Shown here one piece after another: positions 1-12,305 of a stretch of DNA of 64,000 nucleotides; position 1 is the stretch's first letter, and each line of letters starts with the position of its first letter. The stretch comes from Suillus spraguei (lineage: Eukaryota; Basidiomycota; Agaricomycetes; Boletales; Suillaceae), in NCBI GenBank assembly GCA_016800925.1, contig JABCPU010000286.1, positions 1-64,000 of the forward strand, in the 5' to 3' direction. The notes under the pieces were generated by a model. The model did no database searches. It saw nothing but the letters and a program-made list of their open reading frames with translations, and was not told where the DNA came from. Both the position numbers and the translations under genes were made by a program.

Positions 1-1229
1 CTATAAAACCGGATTTCCAATCCTGTCCGGTGCCTAACGTAGTCAGCTCTTCCGGAACCCCTCTTTTCGGCATACCTCCGGAAAACATCTTGGAAACTCC
101 CTCCGGAAATCCATCGGATTCCATTTGGACACTTTATCAAAAACTCATCCGGAAGCCCTCCGGATTCTTTCCCCCTATACTCCGGCTATAATCTGATCAG
201 TTTTGCCACTCAATTCATCGCTAATGACACAAGTGTTTCCTAACACGGACGAGCCAGGATATTCTCCTACATGCGGCCAAGGAAATGTGCAGGAGGGCCG
301 GTATACGACTGTTCATGCTCTCGGTCTGGAAGAATGAGAAGGAGAAGCTGATGGTGTACAGGTGAGCAACAAACTATGCTCAGATGGAATGACCCTCTCA
401 AAACATGCGGCCACGACTATGACGACGAGGTCGGGTTAGGAGAAAGGTTCTCGCAATCCTCAGACTGGCGGATGGTATTACCGGAGTGAGGCCTACACCA
501 AGAAGCAGTTTGGTGAGTAGCCGCGTATTGTCGGGAGTAACAGCCAGCTAATGCACGCCAGATCTTCCGAGAAACGTGTTCGGATGGAGAAAAACGTGAA
601 ACGCCCGACAGAAAATGTTTTGCAAGAATCACCGGCTAAACCCACCAGCAGCAAGAAGCCCGAAGTTCCACAGCAACGGTCCAAGAAACCTAATTCCCGA
701 TACACCAACTTTGTCACGTCTTGAATGCCCGAAAGTGGATCTGAATAGCTTCGTACTAGAGTCCTACATCGTGTTTGTAATGCAAATGCCCTGAAGTCCT
801 TACTCAGTTCATGTAATGTGCATTCGTTGCGAGACAGAGCTTCTATGGAGTCCTCGACGCCCGAGAAGCCATGTTCATAATGTCCGGGTTCGCAATCAGC
901 GAGATTGCTTCCCGGCAACTGAATTCGAGCTTCCGGACTCATATTGTATCATGGTAGTTAATTTTGTCATTGATACCAAAGAAGATTGGCAACAAAAGGA
1001 ACGACTTAGTTCTTAATTCCAATCCTTGGAATTTAGGCTGGACCCTTGGTGGTGTGCACTGGTCTATGGATGATGCAGTGGCCCATATCACAATGGATGG
1101 TTGATGTGGGCCACGGCAACAGCCAAGTTTCTATTGTTATGTAATGTATTGGGTTGCCAATAAGCGGAAAGCATCAACTACCGAGCCCGAGGTGGAGATC
1201 CTCGAGTCACCCGCGCCCAAAAATTGAAG
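1..1229. other. No recognisable gene
   Basis: I see no convincing coding region, RNA gene or element boundary here. The first 180 bases are rich in a degenerate TCCGGA word (for example tccggaa repeated near 50-165), which looks like old low-complexity or repeat debris. Short open frames between 417 and 1016 overlap each other on both strands and show no domain. Confidence 0.4.
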
Positions 1230-2676
1230 ATGAGTAACACCTGGCGCGAGGCAGGTAGTGCGCCACTCCCGCATGAAATGAAGAGGCTTCGTCAGGAAAT
1301 GAAGCGGGCGATGAGTCGGGCACCCCGGAAGACGGTGACCTCGACAGAATTTGTCAGCGACGATGGGGTCGAGGTCCTGGCCGCAAGGTCATTCACATGC
1401 AGGTGAGTTTGAGTGTTTTGCATATTTTAGTACTGACTTCGGTTTAACAGAGGAAGCAGCCTGAAGCTGGCACAAGCAGCAAACCGGCTATTGAACAGCC
1501 ATCCAAGTCCTTAGAGACTGAGGTACGTCCCACCCATTTGTTACTATTATTCAGGCTAATATTGAAACAGCTTGATGATTCTACGGCAAAGGAAGACGAC
1601 TGTGGTGCAAAGAAGTCTAGTCTGCGCCTCTTTGGTGTGCACTGTGAGCGCTGCATCAGGGACGATTTCACTTGCATCGTCGTCCTTGGGAAGAAAAAGG
1701 GCGAAGTCCGGAAGTTTTGCCAGCACTGCGAAGTGAAGAAGAACAAGTGCGTGCGCCCGTCTCCCGAGCGTGAGGAGGAGCTTTGTGCTGCATTCATACA
1801 GAAGAAGCACAAGGCCGCAGCGGCAGCTGAGAAAAAGACCCGGGTCATGCAGAAGGGTCTTGCACGGGCTCCTCCACAATCTCGGACAAATGTGCGTTCT
1901 GGTACACGCTCGGTGTCGAGGAAGCGCCTGCCATCAGCCCCTGCTGAAGCATCCGATGAAGATGCAGAGGGTGAGGGAGACACAGAAATCGGTATGTCGT
2001 GCAGCAAATCGTATCCCTGTCGTCCTAACGCATAGATGCAGTCGCTGACGCCCGGCCGGAGCAGGGTAGAGGATCAACATCTGGTGATGGCGAGATCGAG
2101 ATCGAGAAACAGGAAGCAGGTGAGTTGTTCTTTGTGCCTATATCCTTGATAATATTACTATCCGGCAGAACATCCGCAGGTAAAATTCCTGAGCATGATG
2201 CCATTGTTGACAACGACGACAAGATGCACTTTGATGTTGCTGCCGCGGTTGTAGAGACACAAGCTTCGCCCGAAACTGCCATGGCCGAGCTGCCGCCTCC
2301 TTCCACCCCGCAACCAAGTGCTCTGGATATCTTCCAGAGCATTTAGGCTCTCGGGAAGAAGTTCGATGCCCTCCCCCAGACTTCGGGCGATCGTGCAGAA
2401 GCGTTGCATAAGCAGACGAAGTCCCGGGTCAATGCATTGGACCAACGTTGGGAGGGTAGGTTTGCCACCATAGAGGCCAAGGTTTGCGACGTCCCGATGA
2501 GGAGCTCCGTCAATGCAGTTTCCCTCGGTCACATGGGCAATGCCATCCATGCGTTCAACCGAACCGGCAAGTTGCCTGCCTTTGATCCTCCGGCTGGCCA
2601 ATCCCTCGGTCACCCATACGGGCAACTTCACTCCTCATGCCTTCCGCATGTCGGTAATGCCAGTCTTCCGCTCTGA
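1230..2676 (+). pseudogene. Zn2Cys6-like cysteine-cluster protein, copy 1, interrupted by an in-frame stop
   Basis: This is a multi-exon gene of unknown function with a binuclear-zinc-cluster-like motif in its centre rather than at the N-terminus. The core exon (about 1571-1990) carries CERCIRDDFTC, 14 residues, then CQHCEVKKNKC, that is CX2CX6C-X14-CX2CX6C, followed by a Lys/Arg-rich stretch and an acidic tail. GT-AG introns fit at about 1403-1450, 1523-1570, 1992-2034 and 2121-2179. Downstream the frame ends FQSI-stop-ALGKKFDAL: the TAG at 2344-2346 interrupts an otherwise continuous frame that runs to 2676, and a CAG-to-TAG change would explain it. The 5' exon is uncertain, because the frame from ATG 1230 does not join cleanly to the exon at 1451. 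The gene is related in architecture to those at 32609-33917 and 63293-64000. Zinc binding and DNA binding are inferences; a transposon-associated family is an alternative. Confidence 0.5.
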
Positions 2677-3531
2677 AGCGAAAGTCTAACCATTTATATC
2701 ACTATCTCGGATATTGGTTTATGCAGGCAAGCAGGATTTTTGCGAGGTTGAACTCGCGCCTCATTCAGTTGTGGACGGTTGGCTAGAACAAGCTATGGAG
2801 GGGCCGCTAGGTGTCGGAAAGGCAGAGCTCTGGTGTGAACATTAATATTTCAGGTACGGTATGGTGCAGTGAGTGAAGTCCTTGTTTTTCAGATTCAAAT
2901 AGTAAGCAGTCGGAAACCGGTGGGACCGACTCAAGAGTTATCAGATGTCGCCTCAAATCTTGTCTTCGCGACAACATACTCTGTCATCACCCATCCTGGA
3001 CTCACGAACCATGCGGGTTTTGTAACATACAAAACCCGCGTCATTTTGGACCTATCACTTGCATGTGTCTAGACCGCAAACGCACGTGGATTCCCGTGGG
3101 CACTTCTATGGGTGTGCTCTCACTCTGCGACCGACGTTTTGACTTGCTTCTCAAGAGCTGGTAAGTTGGTAAAACTTCTCTGGGAAAATCTGCGAGAATG
3201 AACCAATGCATCATCCATTCAACAAGAGGGAAAGGGAGTTGGGTAATGGAGGAGAAGACGGTGGACTCGTTTTTGATTAGGAGCGAGGCGGAGGACTGTA
3301 CCTGATGACCCTTCCTTCGATAGTCTTGAGTTCGGGTTTCTTAGCTTACACAGTGCAAAGGATGATTCCGAATAAGGGAATTCCTGGAAGCCTTTTGACA
3401 ATAGACCAAAACAACGCCTACTAATCTCTCAGATCTGGACTTTCATGCGCTGGCCCTCCTGGCAGTCTGGCGCAAGTTAGTGCTGCGGCGAATTTTCATA
3501 TCAAGATAAGCCAGGCGTTATGCGTGAAGCT
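2677..3531. other. No recognisable gene
   Basis: The stretch between the Zn2Cys6-like gene and the fragment at 3532 holds only short overlapping open frames without recognisable domains. The ACAAAACCCGC words near 3020-3045 form a short inverted match (gcgggttttgtaacatacaaaacccgc), a perfect hairpin of about 11 bp around 3012-3038, with no obvious role. Confidence 0.4.
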
Positions 3532-3813
3532 TCATGCCTTTGACGCGGTCGTGATAAACAATGTGACACGTGGATCATCCAAGTCGATATGGGCGTGATA
3601 TTCTCGAACACTAAGGATGAGGCGTGGTCCAAGTACAAACATCTGCACGGCCTGGGCAATTTGAAGAATGCAATAATAGACGTCAACTCCCAAGGCAGAT
3701 GAACCCTGTCGAGAACTATAGGTCAATACATCATTAATAACCACGAGATAACAGCTATGAGACGCCAAGCTACCATCTCCTGGTTCTTTCTCATACAAAC
3801 AATCAAAAATCAA
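3532..3813 (-). pseudogene. Possible C-terminal fragment of a basidiomycete multi-pass membrane protein
   Basis: The minus-strand frame contains FVLGPRLILSVREYHAHI preceded by a hydrophobic stretch. From memory this resembles the C-terminal end of DUF6533-type basidiomycete membrane proteins (last transmembrane helix followed by LGPRLILSVREYHA). No N-terminal part is visible because the frame abuts the stop codon of the kinase gene at 3810, so I read it as a gene relic lying directly downstream of the kinase. The family assignment is tentative and based on a short motif. Confidence 0.3.
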
Positions 3814-6225
3814 GCATATCGAGCCTTCTTCCCTTGATTTTTTGGTGGAAGCGATGTGTCATCTCCCGGTCTGGGCCTCTTCTGCTTCAGGAGATTGGAG
3901 AGCGGACAAAGTTCTATGCCACCAGCACGCTGTTGCGCATCATTAAGATATGTTGCCGCTTTTGTGTGCATATCGTTCAGAAGACCATCGTCGAGCGTTA
4001 GCGTGGGAAATTTTGCCTCCGCCTTTTCATAGCCATCTTGGAGAGCATGTGCGAAATCAGGAATGATAGGGCTGCAAACATTAAAGCACGTCTTTGACAG
4101 GAGATTTTCAAGCTTCGTTTGGAGTTGTCCAGTGTGGAGGAAGAAGTGAAGGCGTGATGTCTGGCCGACCGTACCAGGGAAGGCCGAATGATATTCTTTC
4201 AATTGAGCATGTGCTTCAAAGGAATGGTCGGCGTTCGCCGTCTTCGTGTCCGTGTGATAAAATAAAATCCAGGTAAATGCCCACCATATGGATTCAATGT
4301 CGTGCAGGAAATTCATGCGAAATGAAGGTTGGTGCCGATGGTGTGCATGACGTGGGAAGAAAAGGTAATTCTGGCTTTCTACTTCCACCGCCATGAAATG
4401 CATTGTTCCCTGTCGACGAATTAACAGTGAAAGAGATCATCTTCAAAAACTCTTACCGTTCGAACATCATTAGAAGAGTCTGAATCTATCTCTTTCGCGT
4501 ACTCGAAGTCACCCAACTTCCCCACACCCTCGACCCAAATTGCGTTCCCGACGCTGAAATCGCGATGAACCCAGCCTGCTTTGTGCAAATAATACAAGGC
4601 TAAGGTTGAATGAGTGACTGAGAAAGGAGAGTGACAGTGGTTTGCTCACCCATAAGTGCACCGGACAAGCAAGTCAGATTATTGGCTAAAGAGGTGATAT
4701 CCTTGAGAGCGACTCCGACATCATGAAAGACAGTGCGAGTATGGACTCTGTGTGGGATTTTGTGCGCAATAATGCCCAATTGTGTGGAAAAAAGGGCAGA
4801 CAGCTGACCAGAGTCGGGGACGTCGCCTTTGCTAGATAAATGTCGTTTCGTGGAGAGGGTAGGATTGAGATCGATGGACACCCAGGTACGATTATGCTCT
4901 TCTGCAACCATCGGGGTCTCGTCTCGGGTATCGTCGATTGCGACATCCTGCCAGAGCCGGACTCCAACGAAGTGCCTCTTGGCATTCGCCAACTCATCTG
5001 GTTGCAGCTTCTTCTCACAGGAAGCCAAGATATTTTTTAGGATCTCGCCCTCTGATTGACGTCCAGCTTCTCTCCATGAATCTTTGAGAGCAACTTTCTT
5101 TCCCTCGGCGTCCGTAGCTTCGTACACGCGAGTTCCACGCCCAACCATAGAGTCTGCGCCATAAGTTGCAAGTTCATGTGTCGTGGTGAACACTTCATCC
5201 CCGATAGTGAACTTGTATTGGAAAACCTCCCCATCACGGATCCGCTCGACAGTGGGGTCCCATCCGAGGTCTTTCACAGCAGAAGACTTAGACGCAAATC
5301 CAAGAGCGTAAAAGAGCGAGATAACACCATCAATATTCTAGATGTACCATGCCTGTTAGCGCCCTGACACCCAGCGCGATATGTCTGCGTACCTCGAAGA
5401 AGTTGATAGGTTCTGTAACCGCAAGGAGCGCGCGATTGCTGAGCCACAGTCTCAATTGCGTGTCCTCGATTGTGATACCAAACGCAAACCGACGAAGAGG
5501 ATCCTCGCGCATGATATTGTGAAGGCTCCAGATTATTTTCTCTTCGTCCTAGAGTAGGCTTTATGAGCGGACGCCGACAAGATCGATCTGTAACAACTTA
5601 CATCTCGGAGAGACTCAATATCCCGTCCCTTCTTGAACTCGAATGGCACAGCAATATCGAACCAATGGATCTTGGGCTCGGTTTTTTCGTTGCTAAGTAC
5701 AAGGTATCCATCAGGCCTGGAAGTATTGTTGCGCTCCGAGAGGGGTGTTCCGTTTGGGTTCGCTAGGAAGGACACTCCGTGATCCGGGACTTCCGCCAAA
5801 ATTTCAGCGATGATGCGACCGAGGGGCTTAAACGCATTCTCTTCGGACTCTTTCGATGTGGCAGGTGGGGTAAAGTCTGTCCATCGCAAGCCACTCTCGT
5901 TGTCGGTGAGAACCTTGCACTTTGTCAAGTCGTTGCGTATCCGCTGCAGATTCGGCTGAGAGGGACCGGCACCGACACATTTCACTAGGCAATCGAATGG
6001 AACCTGCAGATACCTTCTCAAATCAGCGAGAACAGCAATGCGGCCTAGTTTCAGATCCCCCGTGCGATAATCAGCGTGTGAGGTATGACGAGCGACTGGA
6101 ACTGTATCTGGCGATAACATTGGGGAATTCTGTGATGGTGGTGTATGAGGGGTGAGCATCATCATTCGATGAGGCAGGTAAGGACAATGTGCCTTTGGCA
6201 AGATGAAACCGTAATTGTTCCACAA
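3810..6225 (-). CDS. FunK1-type fungal protein kinase, intact, five exons
   Basis: This is an intact fungal-specific protein kinase (Pfam Pkinase_fungal, FunK1 group). Exons on the minus strand are 5602-6225, 5393-5548, 4650-5337, 4457-4599 and 3810-4409, with GT-AG introns of 47-65 nt apart from one of 53 nt; phases join cleanly to about 736 codons. An in-frame ATG at 6165 (MMMLTPHTPPSQ) is the more family-like start and gives about 716. Kinase landmarks are VALKDSWREAG (the VxxKDxW beta-3 lysine typical of FunK1), HRDFSVGN (catalytic loop with Asp and Asn), LGDFEYAKE (metal-binding DFG-like loop, here GDF) and GTMHFMAVEV after the activation segment. A Lys/Arg-rich tail (KKARYA) ends the protein. 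FunK1 genes are expanded in multicellular basidiomycetes. Substrate and role are unknown. It is the best-preserved host gene in the window, next to much decayed DNA. Confidence 0.9.
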
Positions 6226-6415
6226 GAACAGGATTGTTACTGCAGCGTTATATTTAGAACTTAAATCCTTGCCATTTAACGGACTCGCAAGTGTGGCTAC
6301 GTACCTCGCAGGGACTAAGAGGAAGTCGTACTCTGGTAGATCAGTGTCACGGTATTAGTATAACTTAGGAAAACTGAACGGTCACGTGGTGCGATTTCGA
6401 CTGCAGATCTGAAGT

Positions 6416-8408
6416 ATGACTACAGCACCCTCAGTTCATCTTTTCCCCATATCACATGCTGCTCTCGCATCTCTTTCTGCATTCACAGTTGCCTCTCCTT
6501 CTGCCATACCTAGTTCTTCGGTCTCCTTAGCCCAAACTATCGACACCATCGTTGAAATCCTCGCCGGCGTGGACGATGCTCTCCACATCAGCGTCATTTT
6601 CATCGCATTCGCCCTCCGCGTCCATCACTCTTCCCCAACAAAAGCCTTTACCTTCTCCCGCGCTACCTCTCCATGTCACACAGAGCCCAATATCCTACTC
6701 TTCTGACATTTCCTCCCTCACGCTTTCTCAAAGTGCTTCGCAACAGCACGATGGGCCCTCTCGTGGGACTAGCCAAGAAGGCGTGGTTCCTGATCGTCAT
6801 AGCTTCAATGGCCATCAAGAGGTGACAATCACCATTCCTCCTGCGCACGTCATCTCAGAACTTACCATGCCCACTGGCGTCCGTTCTCTGCCTTCGAAAC
6901 AGATTTCATCAGCGGCACCCCTACTTGTGCAACACTCATCCGGACGAGACAGCGAGTTTCTCGACATGCGTCTACGCAACATTTTGTGTGAGATGTACAA
7001 CGCTGAGATGTGTAGCGAAGGACGGAAAGTGGAGAGATTGACTGGCATTGTGAGGACGTTATGTGATGCAATCGGGTCTGGTGCGCTTCCCTTTCCCCTT
7101 CTTGTGCACTGCCATGTACTAACTCACGCACACAGTATCACCGACACTAATCCAAGAACTTCACCAGCCCCTCACCTTCACCCGTCCCTCCAAGCCCGAT
7201 CCCAAGCGAACACAGTCCAAACATCTTCATCACTTCACCCCCATCCCCATCCCCATCCCCATCCCCATCCCCATCCCCATCCCCATCCCCATCCCCATCC
7301 CCATCCCCATCCCCATCCCCATCCCCATCCCCATCCCCATCCCCATCCCCATCCCCATCCCCATCCCCATCCCCATCCCCATCCCCATCCCCATCCCCAT
7401 CCCCATCCCCATCCCCATCCCCATCCCCATCCCCATCCCCCTCGCACTCACACTCGCATACACACTCTACCTCGCATTCTCACTCCTCTCACACCCATAG
7501 CCAAGGCCACGCTCAAATCCACCACCCACACAGTCACCACCCCTCAGTCCCCATGCTCAACATCCCCCAATACGCATTGCATACATCCACGCCCTCCCCT
7601 ACATCTTCCGAATTCTCAGCGTTCGGGAGACACGGGAGACAGCCGATTATAACATTGACGCCTACTCCTAATGCTGCACGACGTACCTTTGGTATGCTTC
7701 TGTAGAATTCACGAGGGACCGTCTTGCCCGAGTGTTTGGGTGACACTTATGCGGTGTATAACCCCTTCCCTGGGCCATATCACCCGGACTATCTCAGTCA
7801 GAATTGGGTACCACCCAGTATGGCTGGCGTCAATAGTGTCACCAATGAGGCGTTACCGTTCTCGGGGGTCGACAGTATCGACGGGGAAGCGGGCTCCAAC
7901 GCATCTTCGTCTAACGCATCTCCGCATACTAATAGCGGCGGCAATGTTCCCAACAACGCCAATACGAACGCCAACTCGAATTTCGGCACGACGGGGCATA
8001 CTGCCAAGCGCCGTCGTATGAGCACTGACAGCGTGTCAGAACATCCTAGTAGCGCGGTTTCTTACTCCTCATATGGAGGAGACAGTTTCAGGACTGGTTC
8101 TGGCGCAATGAGCGCAGGTACTTCTTTGTCTTCACGGCGTAGCAGCATGGATTTCCCTCTCTTCAGTCCCTACACTGTTTTCCGAGGGAGCGGTAACAAT
8201 GCGGTTTGGCACCACCTCTAGCAACGGCGGCGGGGCTGAGCGCAGCCCGCAATTTGTGCACCCTCCAATGTTACCCGAGGCTACCGGAACCTCTGATGGA
8301 CATGCACATGGGCATGGACGCAGTGGTCATGGATACGGGATGGAGCAGCACGGGTACGAATATGGACAAGGGGAGTATTACGAGACAGGCATCATGCAGC
8401 AGTACTAG
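6416..8408 (+). pseudogene. Broken gene for a Ser/Pro/His/Gly-rich protein, possibly regulatory
   Basis: Several reading-frame segments clearly belong together but do not join. A segment from about 6532 to 7080 (Ser/Pro-rich, ending in a helical stretch VERLTGIVRTLCDAIG) leads to a well-formed intron at 7081-7135 with a CTAAC branch site. After it comes the hexamer array 7230-7440. Beyond the array the credible frame reads [20 protein letters not shown], which is not the frame that enters the array. That frame meets a TAG at 7703-7705 and continues in frame as LPECLGDTYAVYNPF to a Ser/Asn-rich region with KRRR. A further frame change near 8190 is needed to reach the C-terminus GHAHGHGRSGHGYG...MQQY ending 8408. 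The low-complexity composition and basic patch suggest a transcription-regulator-like protein, but no DNA-binding domain is present. Unrecognised introns could explain some breaks. Confidence 0.5.
7230..7440. repeat. Perfect hexanucleotide microsatellite (CCCCAT)n, about 35 copies
   Basis: An uninterrupted run of CCCCAT fills about 210 bases. Because the unit is six bases, all plus-strand frames stay open (Pro-His, Pro-Ile, Ser-Pro) and the minus strand reads Met-Gly or Trp-Gly, so the long open frames across it are not evidence of coding. It lies inside the broken gene at 6416-8408. Confidence 0.98.
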
Positions 8409-11400
8409 ACCGTAGGATGTTGCAGCATTCTGCGTTCTGCGCTCGTTCCGTGAGGAACGTCTTTTCCCTCTGTCTGCCCTTTCGTCCGTCTCATCCTCTC
8501 CTGCATTAGAATCGGCATTCATTACATTCTCAACTGACGCACAACCGACTTTCTGAACGCATTGACATGATTCTACGCCATCTTACGACATTTCTCGTCT
8601 TGTCTATCGTCTCCCTCTGCAAATGTGTAGAGTTCACACATTACATGACCTTTCTTTTCCTCGTTTTCTCATTGTGCTCGGTTCCTAATCGTCGTCATCC
8701 CTTTCGCAATCATTTTCTCTCATCATCTCTATGTCTCCTCTTCTCCACTCCGGCACGCTCGCTCAAGGCACTCGCGCAGCTTAGACTCATAGAGTCCTTC
8801 CATTTTGTCGTAATTCATCTCCATTGTGTATCGGTGCTTCTACTATAATCGACTCCATGCGCGAGTCTCGTTGGCTCTGTTCGTGACGCCAGTGAATCTG
8901 TTTCATTGTACCACGTACTCTCCTTTTCCTTGTATTCCACCGTTCCTCTTTTATCCGCTTCATTGTATTCCTTCACCCTCGTTTCCCTACCCTCGATCCT
9001 AAATGTCACTGCCACGTATTCCACCCTTCCGAACACACCTTCCATTCCCTTACACCCATTCATACATATTTTTGGAAGATAACTCCTCATTTAGCAGCTT
9101 TTTGTCGGTCGTTTGTATACTCACTCACGACATACGTACATGACATCGCGAAGGGCTTCGCGGATTAAGCCCCCCAATGGAAAATGGTTATATCTATCTA
9201 CTAGTTTTGGTTCGAGCGAAGGTTTAGGAGTAACATTGACGGCAAGCTGAGCGGTTTGGGTCTCGTGTCTCTATCGCTTTGTGGAGTTGGTATTCTAGAT
9301 GGGCTTATCATCTCAGGTACGCTGGTCTTGTGGTAATGCTTAAAGTTTCTATGACAGTATAATACCTTGAAGCGGAAAATCAGTACGGCACACATTCACC
9401 CATTCTCATTCCAGGGGTATACCGGATTCGGAATACAGAGTTACCCTCCGCCGACGCGTTTAAGACATCATAGAACTGAAAAAGTACGTACGACCAACTG
9501 CGAGTAGAGGAACGCACGCACTTCTGGCTCTATCACGGAGGTCACGGTCAAACATTGAGCCTCGCATGCAACCGGTCCGAGCGATTGGAGATTGGACAAA
9601 TACAAGTGTTGGTCAACGCTCTGCGTTCTCTATCCGACTAAGTAGACGGGGATCTTGAGGACCAGAACTGCGACGCCCCTGAGGAGAGTTTTGATCATTG
9701 GAGTACCGGGTCGATATGATGTGTACCTCGTACCCTGTTGGATGAAGTTGGGAGCCAAGAACATTCTATCCATCGATCAGATATTTTTCTTTGGAAGTTG
9801 GACGAGAAGCGTGAGCCGGGGAAGGACAAACTAGCTCTAGATTGATTCCGAACAATAGCACATGATGATCTATTTGATGATGATCAATTATCGCGAAGCA
9901 GACAAGAAGAGGCCTCAAAACCAAGCAACCCCTCCTTAGCGACTTCTTCGTAACCGCGACGAACTGTATTCCAAGACATCTGGAGTTGGAGAAGATCTTG
10001 ATACGTTCAGAAAGTTCCTATTCGTCAATTCCTGGATAGTCACGTATTTTACGTCGACAGAGGTACCTGGCCGTTGGTTCCATTTTATAGGGAGCCTCAA
10101 CATCGTGCGGAATTGAGTCATGGTTGACTGCCTTCTCGAGCCCGACCCTTGAACCATTAAAGTTTAGGCTAGGAATGCATAAGAAAATGAATATCATGCC
10201 TCATGTAAACCCGTAAATGCTCTCCGCGGGCAAGGTTCAATCAAACACGTCGATCACATGGGAGTTCTATTCTGTTCTTACGTCTGCATGCGCCCTAAGA
10301 CGCCGTTATCGTTTGTTTTTCCATTTGTAACAAGCATTGACAATTTGAGATCTCTGGAACGGAAGAGACGAATTGAGAAAGTGCAGAAGAGTAGAATAAC
10401 TATCGTACCAGATATGCAATCGCCTTCTTTGAGGTTGTAGATAACTGAAATGAAAGATGAGATGGGGAGAATAATTATTTTCAATGAGGCGGCGTATGTT
10501 ACTGTTTTGAATTTTGAACATCAACTGACCGCTGCGCTGTCTGGATGAAAGGATGAAGAGTTCAAGGTCCGTTCGTAGTGGCATTTACATCGCGTCGACT
10601 CCGCAGAAGGTAGGAATATTATAAACTTCTGTAAGACTTTGAACAAATTGAGTATTCCAAGCTGCTGGTTCGCGGCTCTCTTCCGCCGCAACTGTAAAAA
10701 ATCAGCCATTGCGTCCACAGTTCAGGCTCTTTCGCTGGGAATTAACTTCACCTTTATTAGTGCAACCCTACGCAACCTGGAGAGAATGATGATATCAAGA
10801 TTTCCTCCATGATACAATGAACAAGTCTTTACAGTCCTGATTACATAACTAACCAACCAACTGGCACGCCATGTTGCCACAAGGATATGGCAGCACTTTT
10901 CCTAGGATACGGCTCATCGTTATGTATCGGAAGAAAACCGAAGAGGTGAAGATCAAACACGGACCCAACACTCGAGCCTGAACAGCTAACGATCTTTGGT
11001 CGCCGAAGCAAGGTCCGAGAGCAGCAAGCCCGGGTAAGGACACTAGCCATCAGTGAATTGATGAGTCCGTGATATGGTAGCCGTGAGAAATATAGGATGA
11101 TATAATTCTGCTCCTGCTGAATATACCTATGTATACGGCGAAAAATATGAGTGATCGGTACATAGCCATGGATGTCTGAAAATCCATTTTACCATGAGGA
11201 GTTGAGTTTGTGACAAGATCATGATGTTGCACTGCTGCAGCGATCAATGTGCAATAGCATCACACTTGTTGACTCATACCATATTCATATTCCTTAATTT
11301 ATGTTTTGAACTACCAAGTGATATAAGACTTTATCATGGAAAGCACCATTAGCACTTGTAACCTAATGTAGATTCACATGAGAGTTTCCAACAAGGCCAT

Positions 11401-11930
11401 GACTTTGTGCCATCATGGCCAGCGAGGTATGATAGTGTAATTAGGTACCATTTGTTGAGCAATATAATATTCCCTCATTTATATTTGATTTACAAAACTA
11501 TATAAGTGGGTTCAAATATTGCGTGAATTGCAATGTCATCCAAGGTCATGCACGTGACCATCACCCTGCTCCGCAAGGTCAGATAATCAAGACCCAAACA
11601 CTCATTCACAATGACGATTTATTTGTACATGTATGTGTCCCTCAGTAAATGACTAGTTCTTTCTACTATGATATTCTCAATCAATCCCTTTTTTTGACTG
11701 TTGTATCAGCCTCTAGGGTTCAAACATTTACAGGTATAGCTAAATTCATTGTCAATGACCGTTTACATCAACAGCCTCAGATTTTACTGATGAATTGTCG
11801 TGGATAACCCCAAATCATGTGACCAGCGCAAGTGGCTGAAATTGATTTGTTATTGTTTGTGCAGAGCAAGGTGAAAGTCGGCAACACTGAACCCTATGTA
11901 CCGTACTATTAGGATAGGCTTAGGTAAGCC
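8409..11930. other. Gene-free stretch
   Basis: This 3.5-kb stretch holds only short, overlapping, domain-free frames. The first 700 bases are pyrimidine-rich on the plus strand and may be the 3' flank of the preceding gene. From about 11050 the DNA becomes AT-rich. I see no RNA gene, terminal repeat or transposon motif in it. Confidence 0.4.
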
Positions 11931-11984
11931 ATTTGAAAATTTTCACACAAGTTCCTTTCAATTTTGTTTCACCACTACTACCAC

Positions 11985-12305
11985 CACCTCTTGAGCTCAG
12001 TGTTTCCTGGCCTCCCTGGCCTTTCCTTGTGTTCCCTCCCCAGCCCTTTGTGGTGGTCCCTCCTTGGCCTTTCCTCATGGTCCCTCCCTGGTCCTTTGTG
12101 GTGGTCCTTCCCTGGCTTTTCCTCGTGGTTCCTCCCTGGCCTTTCCTCGTGGTTCCTCCCTGGCCCTTCATGGTGGACCCTCCTTGGCCTTTCCTCATGG
12201 ACCCTCCTTGGCCCTTCCTCATGGTCCCCTCCTTGGCCCTTCCTCATGGTCCCTCCTTGGCCCTTCCTCATGGTCCCATCCTGGCTCTTCCTTGTGGCCA
12301 CTCTG
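11985..12305. repeat. 24-bp minisatellite, about 12 diverged units
   Basis: Units of 24 bases such as tggcctttcctcgtggttcc plus tccc are repeated head to tail with substitutions, and one unit near 12223 is longer by a base. On the minus strand the unit encodes an eight-residue repeat of the type MRKGQGGT and on the plus strand a PPWPFLV-type repeat. Neither has any other support as a protein. Confidence 0.9.

Noticed and set aside
7230..7440. CCCCAT array as a telomere or internal telomeric repeat
   Set aside because: Fungal telomeres are mostly TTAGGG-type; this unit differs and the flanks on both sides are gene-like.
7230..7463. Long Pro-His, Met-Gly and Trp-Gly open frames as real repeat proteins
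   Set aside because: They are forced by the six-base period of the microsatellite; all frames are open regardless of coding.
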